Assembly: GCA_026390275.1 (NCBI GenBank)
Contig: JAPLGF010000341.1
Coordinates: 1-16,557 of the forward strand
Direction: 5' to 3'
Origin: Candidatus Atribacteria bacterium
GTDB taxonomy: Bacteria; Atribacterota; Atribacteria; Atribacterales; Atribacteraceae
Length of the DNA: 16,557 bases
Shown: positions 9,524 through 15,908 of the stretch, one piece after another
Layout: each line of letters begins with the position of its first letter
Position numbering within the stretch: the first letter of the stretch is position 1
Made by a program: the position numbers and the translations under genes
The notes under the pieces: model-generated
Told to the model about the DNA's origin: nothing
The model's database searches: none
Seen by the model: the letters and a program-made list of their open reading frames with translations, nothing else

Positions 9524-10417
9524 TTACGATACCTGACCTTCAAACGGCACTGCTCGACCTGCTCCACGAGGTGCGAGATACGGAAATCAAGCTCATCATC
9601 GGCGGAGGGTTTGGAATCTATCTTAAGACTGAACACGTGCGCCGGCTGGGTGCGAGAACACTTTTTCTTGATTGGCCGGAAGCACGTTCTACTATCGATC
9701 TCGACTTGTTTCTACGACCGGAGCTGCTTATACAACCGGAAAACTTGAGACAATTGGCTGAAGCTCTTAAGAGATTGGACTACAGAGTAGTTCCCGGAGC
9801 GGAAAAATATCAGTTCGTTAAACCCGGCCCGGGAGGCGTTCAGGCGGGTAGCGTCAAGATAGATATCCTGACTGGCCCGCAAAGCAGTTTTGAGGGCACA
9901 AGGGTGAGAGTGGACGCCCGCCCGCCGCGCCCGGCCCAACCCTTCTGTCGGCATTCACGCCCATCCCGTTGACGAAACGCCGACGTTGGAGGAAGGGCTG
10001 TTGCAGAAAACACTGGAGGGAAGACTCAGTTCAGGCAACCACTGTCAAGCTGAGATTTTCCTGCCGCATCCCTACACGTTTCTGATGATGAAGCTGTTCG
10101 CTTTCAAGGACCGGCTTAACGATGTCAACAAGGAATTCGGCCGTTACCATGCCCTGGATATGTATACCATCCTTGCGACAACGACGGAGATAGAGTGGAA
10201 ACAGGCCATCGAATTCCGTGATCAATACAGAGAGGAACCGTACATTTTGGAGGCGGGACATCTTATCTCGAAACACTTTGCCGCCCCTGAAAGTTTGGGC
10301 GTGCTCCGATTGAGGGAAAGCCCTTACTATCGGCCTGAATTGCAGCTTGATGAATTCATATCAGCTCTGAAGGAGCTTTTCCCTTCAAGGGCGAAAACCC
10401 CTTCAAAGGAAACCTGA
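9520..10417 (+). pseudogene. AbiEii-like nucleotidyltransferase toxin, frameshifted
   Basis: ATG 9520 overlaps the stop of the AbiEi-like gene (ATGA), showing translational coupling. The first frame gives LIIGGGFGIYLK (nucleotidyltransferase GG motif), STIDLDLFLRP (DxD metal-binding motif) and SVKIDILTGP, about 130 residues, then ends in a nonsense tail at TGA 9970-9972. The other frame continues sensibly from about 9917 (RARPNPSVGIHAHPVDETP) through LEEGLLQKTLEG and YTFLMMKLFAFKDRLND to TGA 10415-10417. The change is one extra base (or two lost) in the C/G-rich run at 9917-9930. Restored length is about 298 residues, normal for the family. In type IV TA systems AbiEii is the toxin that transfers nucleotides onto RNA. 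A sequencing error is the main alternative to real decay. Confidence 0.75.
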
Positions 10418-10420
10418 AAA

Positions 10421-11842
10421 ATGGGTATCGTCTCGGAATACGTTTGCAATCTAATCGCCAAACAGGTCAACGACAACGGCCTGGTGGTCTGGTACGACCC
10501 GGATGGCGCTTATGCCGATGTGGTGGCGGTGCTGGACCTTCCCGACACCACCGTCCTCGGCTATACCGACAGCTTCCTGCGTCTGCGCTGGGAAATCGAC
10601 CAAAAACATCTCATGGACGGCGAAGAGGCCCCGCGTCTGGTGGTTTATGTGCCGTTGGCCCAGGACCAGACCCATCATGCCCTCATCGAGCTGGAAGCTG
10701 CAGGCGTGATCATGCAGCCCGGCCAGCAGCCTCCGGCTCGCAATACCCGTCTGGCCGTCGTGGCCCGCAACGCCCTGAAAGGCGTTCTGGGCGACGAGAC
10801 CGCTGCCCACGTGGAAAAGCAGACTGAAGCCGGAAAGCGGACCCTGGCCGCCTTGACGTTCGAGTTCCAGGCGATGGTGAATGTCGAAACCTTCCCGGCC
10901 ATCGAAAGGGCGTTGCTGAGACATGCCGAGAACCGGCTTCTGGAGAAAACAGACGGCGATATGTTGACCCTGGCCAAGTCCCGCTTGTCTCGTTTCTGGT
11001 GCGATGCGGAACCGAAGCTTCAGGCACGCTGGGCGCTTGTCGCCTCCGCTGCCGAGGTGCTGTTGGAGGCTGATCGCGTCGAGAAGGCGCTGAAAAAAGC
11101 CCCCGCGTCGGTCACTGGCATGATTGAGCAGTATGCAGTGGGCAGTAGGCAGGGGGCAGTGAGCGTGGGGAAGAAAACAGATACTGCCGACTCAACTGAA
11201 GAGCCTTGGTGTCTACTGGATACCCGCCATCGTCACCTGGAGAGCCGTTGGTACAACTTTGAAGTGCACGGTGATGACCACGACAGTATAGAGAAACTCG
11301 TAATCCGGGCCAGACGACGGTACGTGGCGGTTGGCTCCGAGATCGCCTGGCAATTCCTGACCCAACTGCAGAAGAAGGCCCCGGACAAGAGTGTCGCGCG
11401 CCAGTGCGAGGTCTTCGAAAACCACGTCAAGCCGTTCCTGGGCGAGAAGAAGACCGCCTATATGTGGGTGGATGCGCTTCGGTTTGAAATGGGCCGGGAA
11501 CTTGCTTGTCTGCTCAGAGAAGACTTCGAGGTTGACCTCCAACCAGCCCTCGCGGCGGTCCCGACCGTGACCGAGATCGGCATGGCGGCGCTGTTGCCCG
11601 GCGCTCGAGGTGTTGCGAAGCTCGTGACGGCAGGCAGCGGCAAACTGGCGCTGGAGATCAATGGGACCGTCATCAAGGATCGCAAGGACCGATTAACGTT
11701 TATGAAAGAGCATGCGGGCGTGGAGGTCTTTGACGTCAAGTTGGACAATCTCCTGCCCAAGCCCTCGAAGAAGGTTCGGGAGGGTATAGAAAACGCGCAG
11801 TTGATCCTTGTGACATCGCAAGAAATTGATGAGCTCTGCTAA
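10421..11842 (+). pseudogene. pglZ: BREX PglZ, 3'-truncated
   Basis: PglZ is an alkaline-phosphatase-superfamily protein required in BREX phage defence. ATG 10421 lies three bases after the AbiEii stop, behind AAAGGA. The 473-residue product starts with LVVWYDPDGAYADVV (typical N-terminal region) and carries YMWVDALRFEMGREL at about 346-360, holding the first metal-binding Asp of the PglZ domain, then …LILVTSQEIDELC. Full-length proteins have roughly 850 residues and continue with a second metal site (ADHG-type motif), which is missing. The reading frame stops at TAA 11840-11842, inside the ATAACT segment of palindromic repeat copy 2, so the cut and the repeat coincide. A tandem heptamer interrupts the middle of the gene without closing the frame. 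It is probably inactive. Confidence 0.85.
11128..11162 (+). repeat. Five tandem GCAGTRG-type heptamers inside pglZ
   Basis: Consecutive units GCAGTAT, GCAGTGG, GCAGTAG, GCAGGGG and GCAGTGA give an exact 7-base period over 35 bases. They encode the low-complexity linker QYAVGSRQGAVS between two structured parts of PglZ. The frame stays open across the array although the unit length is not a multiple of three, so changes in copy number would switch the frame. Confidence 0.8.
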
Positions 11843-11865
11843 TAACTGAGTGCCAGGCACCGATA
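11842..11865 (+). repeat. Palindromic repeat copy 2 at the pglZ break
   Basis: ATAACTGA (11842-11849) followed by GTGCCAGGCAC (11850-11860), then CGATA. With flanking bases it differs from the 13-bp palindrome GGTGCCAGGCACC of copy 1 at one position, and both copies continue CACCGATA. PglZ coding sequence ends at its first bases. What follows is AT-rich and unrelated to PglZ. Confidence 0.7.
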
Positions 11866-12043
11866 AATTCAAAATGTTTTGCGTTTCAGATTCGTATAAT
11901 TTTGAAAAGGAGCTTCAATTCAATATCAATCGCATAGTGAAGCGTTTTATTATTATGCGTGCAGTTAAAGGCTTAGACTATTCCCAAATTTTGGGTAAAC
12001 TTCTTCTGTTTTCCTACATGATTCATGATTTCGTGTTTTTGAA
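11866..12043. other. AT-rich spacer between pglZ remnant and mazF-like gene
   Basis: About 180 bases with no convincing gene. It contains the 13-base hairpin CCCAAATTTTGGG at 11983-11995. The plus-strand open frame crossing it lacks a Shine-Dalgarno and has no recognisable protein features. It is the downstream end of the minus-strand mazF transcript, though no T-rich terminator stem is obvious. Confidence 0.4.
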
Positions 12044-12391
12044 TTATAAACCCAACAAACTACGCATTTCAATATCTAATTGTTGCAGATAGTGTAGTTC
12101 AAGTTGCCCAATCTTCATGTCAAGACGGGTTTTGTCAATAGCGCGCAATTGAAAAACCAGAAGTACCGAAGGCTTAGATAATCCATTCTGGTAAGAAGGA
12201 TCAATATAAATAGTATGAGGAAAACGCACAGCATTGAGATGGGAGGTTAATGGAACTATCATAGTCGTTGGCAACCTAGAATCGGTAATATCAGTTTGTA
12301 CAACAATAGCTGGTCGATGTCCTACCTGTTCATGTCCCTTAGGACCAGCAGGTGCAGGAAGATCAATAGCTATAATGTCTCCGCGCGCCAT
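12044..12391 (-). CDS. MazF/PemK-family toxin (mRNA interferase)
   Basis: 115 residues, normal for the family. It begins MARGDIIAIDLPAP, then GHRPAIVVQTD (residues 24-34; R26-P27 match the conserved G-x-R-P stretch) and TTMIVPLTS (42-50; T49/S50 lie at the conserved Thr/Ser used in RNA cleavage). MazF-type toxins are cytoplasmic sequence-specific ribonucleases. ATG 12391 is two bases after the stop of the 87-residue gene upstream, whose last codons supply GAGCGAGGG as a possible Shine-Dalgarno, so the two are translationally linked. The gene looks intact. No classical MazE is present; the upstream small protein is the obvious candidate antitoxin. Family assignment is firm; activity is inferred. 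Confidence 0.85.
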   Translation of the reverse strand: MARGDIIAIDLPAPAGPKGHEQVGHRPAIVVQTDITDSRLPTTMIVPLTSHLNAVRFPHTIYIDPSYQNGLSKPSVLLVFQLRAIDKTRLDMKIGQLELHYLQQLDIEMRSLLGL

Positions 12392-12393
12392 GC

Positions 12394-12657
12394 TTAATCA
12401 AGCCCTCGCTCAAAAACCATCAATGCTTCATCACTTAGAACATCCCAAGATTGGATTTCTTGATGAAGTTGCAAATTCATAAAAGGGGTAATTGAGAAGG
12501 GAACGCTAATCCTTTTTAGTGCATCGTAGAAGTTTAAGCTAAGAAGTGGTTTTTCATATATGCTCACGGTAGGCATATAATTTTCAATATATGCCGACAT
12601 CTTCACGTTTATATGAAGCCAATCTTTTGTACTAGCTTTATTTGTTTGAGGTTCCAT
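12394..12657 (-). CDS. 87-residue protein, candidate antitoxin for the MazF-like toxin
   Basis: A strong Shine-Dalgarno (TTAGGAGG, reading the minus strand) lies about six bases before ATG 12657. The start overlaps the end of the upstream proteasome-like reading frame by 20 bases, and the stop is two bases before the toxin ATG. The protein is mixed alpha/beta with a slightly acidic C-terminus (SDEALMVFERGLD). I see no ribbon-helix-helix or AbrB motif of known MazE proteins and do not recognise the family. Position before a MazF-like toxin suggests an antitoxin that binds through its acidic tail; this is inference from context only. Confidence 0.7.
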   Translation of the reverse strand: MEPQTNKASTKDWLHINVKMSAYIENYMPTVSIYEKPLLSLNFYDALKRISVPFSITPFMNLQLHQEIQSWDVLSDEALMVFERGLD

Positions 12658-13344
12658 TTGAGCCTCCTAAGAATCTTTTATAATTTTGTCCAATAATCGT
12701 CTTCTGCTGAACAGGCCTATATCCTTCAGTCCGAGTAATAGTAGCAATATCTATGGCACCACCAACACCACGAACGTCTACTGTCCATTTTTGAATCTCC
12801 ATAGTTGTTCGAATCAGAAAGATTGATAAATCAACACAATCTTGCAATGGAAGGAATTGATATGGAATTCTCGAAGATAATATACTTTCAAGATATTTTT
12901 CCATTGTATCTCTTTGTTCATCGGTTAGCTTCAGAAAATCTTGCACTAAAAGAGGCAATCGTGGATCAAAACCCTTGATCAGTCTTGTGGCATATTCCAA
13001 TTGGCCTCCCCAAGTAATTCCAAATTCTCCGGCATTCTGTTCTCGAGGTTCCGGGCTCGATGGAATATCCACCTTAAAAACACTGCCATAAGGTTCGCAT
13101 CTTCAAACTCAGGAAGAAAACTATGAGCTGTTCTTGGTTCCTGTTGACCTATTGCTCCAACTCCATAGGTAACAACTCCCACATAATTGTGGCCTGTTAT
13201 ATGGAGTAACTTTGTCGCATTGTCGAATGTGGAAGGGAGCAACATCTTTTCTTGCCCACGTTGCATTTCGGCTGTAAGTGTAACTCTGCTATCGGCTGAC
13301 AATACAATTCCTTCAGGGCCTTTAAAGGTTATTCCCAGCGACAT
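12638..13344 (-). pseudogene. Proteasome-like Ntn-hydrolase, internally deleted
   Basis: ATG 13344 follows AAGGAG. The first frame gives MSLGITFKGPEG, GIVLSADSRVT and ATKLLHI, resembling the N-terminus of proteasome beta subunits. If Met1 is removed, Ser2 becomes residue 1 and the Asp of SADSR falls at position 17, matching the Thr1/Asp17 pair of the proteasome. TYGVGAIGQQEPRTAH follows. At about 13095-13110 the sense moves to another frame (EPYGSVFKVDIPSSPEPREQ), which continues with NAGEFGITWGG, GFDPRLPLLVQDFL, PYQFLPLQDCVDL and GVGGAIDIATITRTEGY to the stop at 12638. A middle segment, likely several tens of residues, is missing at this junction, with a frame change. Neither piece is likely active alone. 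It heads the operon of the small protein and MazF. Exact family name is not certain. Confidence 0.7.
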
Positions 13345-13382
13345 GCTTTTTTCTCCTTCAACTCTAAAAGTTTTACAAATTT

Positions 13383-13391
13383 ATTATAACA
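13383..13391 (-). promoter_or_regulatory. Extended -10 promoter for the Ntn-hydrolase/MazF operon
   Basis: On the minus strand TGTTATAAT gives an extended -10 (TG-N-TATAAT), about 39 bases before ATG 13344. No good -35 lies 16-18 bases upstream, as is common with extended -10 promoters. It would drive all three minus-strand genes. Confidence 0.5.
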
Positions 13392-13450
13392 CTTCACTCT
13401 AAAACGACCATACGCCGAATTGTCCAAATAAGCTCGCAAATTCTTCTTGA

Positions 13451-13475
13451 ATAACTGAGGTACCTGGCACCATAA
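13451..13475 (+). repeat. Palindromic repeat copy 3 at the NYN gene break
   Basis: ATAACTGA (13451-13458), then GGTACCTGGCACC (13459-13471) and ATAA. This is the palindrome of copy 1 with the central base inverted and one mismatch (A for G). It marks the point where the minus-strand NYN coding sequence loses similarity: the reading frame passes through it as MVPGTSVIQ. Confidence 0.65.
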
Positions 13476-13729
13476 TTTCTATACCCAGCGTTTCCAAATA
13501 ATTTGCTTGTCTCCTTCGTTTCTCACCCATTTTCTCGCGTAACCATTGTGGAGAAGTGTCATCACCTTCAGAAATTCGGGCGGTGAAGTATTTCACCATT
13601 TCCAACGACTGGTACGGTTTCAACAGGTTTTCGGTTAACAGCTTTAAATTAAGCCAATAGTATCTTTTCCAGCCTTTTTCCCTCAGGCCGTGGTAAAGGT
13701 TAAAAACCGTCAATATCACATCTGTCCAA
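13472..13729 (-). pseudogene. NYN-domain (PIN-like) nuclease, truncated and frameshifted
   Basis: Minus strand. FNLYHGLREKGWKRYYWLNLKLL, here abbreviated, plus MVKYFTARISE and RRRQANYLETLGIEI match the N-terminal third of NYN-domain proteins (DUF88/LabA-like, putative RNases with a DGFNLY metal-binding motif). The D-G of that motif is out of frame: the run of five T at 13706-13702 has one more base than GAC GGT TTT AAC needs. The frame upstream reads …RCDIDGF. The gene stops resembling its family at the palindromic repeat copy 3, so most of the protein is gone. A TTG at 13729 could be the old start. Not functional as it stands. Confidence 0.65.
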
Positions 13730-13739
13730 TTCTCTCTTT

Positions 13740-13904
13740 ACCCGGTGGACCGACACTGGAGTCTATTTCGTCACCAGACAGAAAGACAATGCCAGCTATC
13801 GAGTGATGGTTCTTCTTACCAACCACCTTGAGTTTGGGGCTACCACCATTGCCCGTATCTATCAGGATCGCTGGCAGATGGAAATCTTCTGGACAGCATC
13901 CTAA
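13740..13904 (+). pseudogene. IS4-family transposase fragment with internal deletion
   Basis: The open frame gives WTDTGVYFVTRQKDNASYRV and then LLTNHLEFGATTIARIYQDR followed by WQMEIFW and a stop. Both blocks are typical of IS4-family DDE transposases (the second block carries the Y-(2)-R-…-E signature region, here YQDRWQME). In full proteins some 50 residues separate them; here they are joined directly, so the middle is deleted. N-terminus and C-terminus are also missing. No terminal repeats of this element are visible. Confidence 0.7.
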
Positions 13905-13977
13905 AAGAAAAAGGAGGAACCTGGTTTTGAAAATGCTCAGGAACCGGTCTTAAATGCTTATATGGTAAGGGGTGGTT

Positions 13978-14488
13978 TTATGATTTTGAATTATTTTTGA
14001 CAGCAGTGAAATGATAGGTAATTTCATTGATCAAGGGTTGCTCCTGAGGAGCACGTCGTCTCAACTGGTAGAACCGGATCCGGTGCTGGTGGGGTCCCTG
14101 GAAAATGGTGTCGTTGTCAACCGCTCCAGAATACGACCGATGGTGCGGATGCTGGGGACGGGAAGCCTGGGGTGAGTCTCCAAAAGTTCCTGATGGATGG
14201 CCATTGCTCCATATTCTCCCAGGGCACTTTCCTGGTACAAGCGTTGCCGGATTTCCAACACCAGGTCTTCGATTTCCCGGACTGTGCGGTTGGCCGGTAC
14301 CGGAGAACCGCACAAGCGATCACTCCAGTCCATTTGCTGGAGTGGCTGGTCTCCGGCTCGTTTAACCCGGCGCTGGACGGTCGACAGACTTACCTTAAAG
14401 CGTCGGGCGACCGACCGTTGCGATTCACCCGAACGTACGGCATTCACCATCTCCCGGCGTCTCTTTTCTTTGGTGTTTTTTTAGCCAT
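13978..14488 (-). pseudogene. IS481-like transposase, helix-turn-helix part and C-terminal tail only
   Basis: AAGGAG (14502-14497) lies eight bases before ATG 14488. The frame reads MAKK, crosses a run of seven A (14482-14476) and must gain one base to continue as TKEKRRREMVNAVRSGES, SQRSVARRFKVSLSTVQRRV (helix-turn-helix) and …ALGEYGAMAIHQELLETHP, SIRTIGRILER. At about 14105-14125 it jumps to another frame with HRIRFYQLRRRAPQEQPLIN and EITYHF, the usual C-terminal end of such transposases. The intervening DDE catalytic domain, about 200 residues, is missing, so it cannot transpose on its own. Family is inferred from the domain order; IS3-like is an alternative. Confidence 0.65.
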
Positions 14489-14569
14489 GGAACGTACTCC
14501 TTGAATCGTTTTTGATCATCATAACCGACCTGGGGTTGCTGACACACGAGTGACCTCAGGTTGCTGACA
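13998..14569 (-). mobile_element. IS481-like element, internally deleted remnant
   Basis: The right end carries TGTCAGCAACC reading inward from 14569, with a second internal copy (see repeat entry). The left end may start with TGACAGCA at 13998-14005, which matches the right tip at 7 of 8 positions; this end is uncertain because the coding frame runs past it. Total length of about 570 bases is far below the 1.0-1.4 kb of intact relatives, because the catalytic core of the transposase is deleted. Confidence 0.5.
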
Positions 14570-14570
14570 C
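14527..14570 (-). repeat. Two 19-bp direct repeats at the IS481-like right end
   Basis: GACCTGGGGTTGCTGACAC (14527-14545) and GACCTCAGGTTGCTGACAC (14552-14570) differ at two positions and start 25 bases apart. Reading outward-in on the minus strand, both begin GTGTCAGCAACC. Paired sites at a transposon tip are likely transposase binding sites. Confidence 0.7.
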
Positions 14571-14702
14571 TTGGCCCGTTATTCGTCACAGTATTTTACT
14601 TTCATATTTAATTGCTGTTTACGGTATAAAAATACAAACGATTGTAGCAAATAGGAACAGTACAAAATTACATAAATAAGACATAATATAGATATACGGT
14701 GA

Positions 14703-14730
14703 TTGACATATGACAAACGTTTGTTATACT
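14703..14730 (+). promoter_or_regulatory. lacI-family promoter with overlapping palindromic operator
   Basis: TTGACA (14703-14708), a 16-base spacer and TATACT (14725-14730) form a near-consensus sigma-70 promoter. Between them lies the perfect 12-bp palindrome ACAAACGTTTGT (14713-14724), extended by outer TAT/ATA pairs to 14709-14728. A central CG in AAACGTTT is typical of LacI/GalR operators. A repressor bound here would block the -10 box, so the downstream regulator probably controls itself. Confidence 0.8.
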
Positions 14731-14750
14731 GATCAAAACGAGGGAAGAAG

Positions 14751-15761
14751 ATGTCGACAACCATCAAAGATATAGCGAAACTTTTAGGAATTTCTCCGGG
14801 AACAGTTTCTCGAGCTTTACAAAAAAGCCCGAGAGTTTCCAAGGAAACCATTCTCCGGGTTGAAGAAGCGGCCAAGAAGCTCAGCTATCGACCCAATATT
14901 ACCGCCCAGCGGTTGGTTTCGGGAAAAACTCACAATATTGGAGTTATCCTCAGCAAAGATATCCGTGAATATACTTCAGTACAATTGTTCAACTCGATCA
15001 TCCTCAACGGTATATTGGAAGTGGCTGAAGCCCACAACTACAATCTCAATTTCGCCATCGATTCGCAGGAAGAAAAACAAGGAGCGCTGTATCGCATCGT
15101 TCAGAATAAGGATGTGGATGGAGTTTTGATCATCAATGTCGTCAACGAAGACATACTGGCCTCCCTCCGGACCAATGGAATACCGGTGGTTCTCATCGAT
15201 AACCACTTCGATAACCGATCGGAATATGCCGTGAACAACGATGACCGTATTGGCGCTTCCATCGCCACCAAACATCTCATTTCTTTGGGGTACAAAACCA
15301 TCGGGATGATCGGTATCAATGAAGAAACCTTTCACCGTGAATGTCTATCGGGTTATTTACAAGCTCTGGCGGAATGTGGATTGAGAGCAGACCCACGCTT
15401 TGTTTTGAAGGGATGGGGGAGCACACATTCTGCATATGAAATCACCTGGAATATATTAAAACAGAATCGTTTTCCCCGAGCCTTCTTTGTGGTAACCGAT
15501 GAAATGGCTATAGGAGTGATTCGGGCGGTGAAAGATTTCGGTTTGAGTGTTCCCCGAGATATCGCGGTCGTCGGGATGGACGATATTCCCCTCCTTGATT
15601 ATGTTGATCCCCCCTTAACAACAATGAGGATTTATATCGCCGAAATGGGGAGAACCGCGGTCGGAATGCTCCTCGGTTTAATTCAGGGTCATTATCAGGG
15701 AAATACTCAGATCGCGATACAACCCAAGCTCATCGTCAGAAAATCCTGTGGTTCAAAATAG
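14751..15761 (+). CDS. LacI/GalR-family transcriptional regulator
   Basis: 336 residues, standard for the family. The N-terminal helix-turn-helix reads TTIKDIAKLLGISPGTVSRAL (residues 3-23, broken here only by length), followed by the hinge-helix region YRPNITAQRLVSGKT. The periplasmic-binding-like effector domain starts at NIGVILSKD and carries DGVLIIN, IPVVLIDNHFD, AFFVVTDEMAIGVIRAVKD and DIAVVGMDDIPLLDYVDPPL, all family hallmarks. ATG 14751 follows GAGGGAAG. It is the first intact gene to the right of the scrap region and has its own promoter/operator. The ligand is probably a sugar or nucleoside but cannot be read from sequence, and no transport or sugar gene is adjacent in the window. 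It is not cotranscribed with the M24 gene in an obvious way (147-base gap). Confidence 0.95.
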   Translation: MSTTIKDIAKLLGISPGTVSRALQKSPRVSKETILRVEEAAKKLSYRPNITAQRLVSGKTHNIGVILSKDIREYTSVQLFNSIILNGILEVAEAHNYNLNFAIDSQEEKQGALYRIVQNKDVDGVLIINVVNEDILASLRTNGIPVVLIDNHFDNRSEYAVNNDDRIGASIATKHLISLGYKTIGMIGINEETFHRECLSGYLQALAECGLRADPRFVLKGWGSTHSAYEITWNILKQNRFPRAFFVVTDEMAIGVIRAVKDFGLSVPRDIAVVGMDDIPLLDYVDPPLTTMRIYIAEMGRTAVGMLLGLIQGHYQGNTQIAIQPKLIVRKSCGSK

Positions 15762-15908
15762 AACGTCGTAATGTATTGCGGCGCCAGGTGAGGATGAAAA
15801 TATCTACACCCAGGAGTACATCTTAGGGGCGAATTTTTAATAATTTCGCGGCAAGATGCTGTTCCTACGAAATTGATTGAAGGTATTTACAGGATAGGAG
15901 GGCATAGA

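Noticed and set aside
11128..11162. CRISPR-like array
   Set aside because: The seven-base units are contiguous, without spacers, and lie inside a coding frame.
11850..12092. 80-codon plus-strand open frame after the pglZ remnant
   Set aside because: It starts inside the palindromic repeat, has no ribosome binding site and overlaps the end of the mazF-like gene on the other strand.
14105..14504. Plus-strand open frames of 86-110 codons
   Set aside because: They are antisense to the helix-turn-helix part of the IS481-like transposase, which has recognisable motifs and a Shine-Dalgarno on the minus strand.
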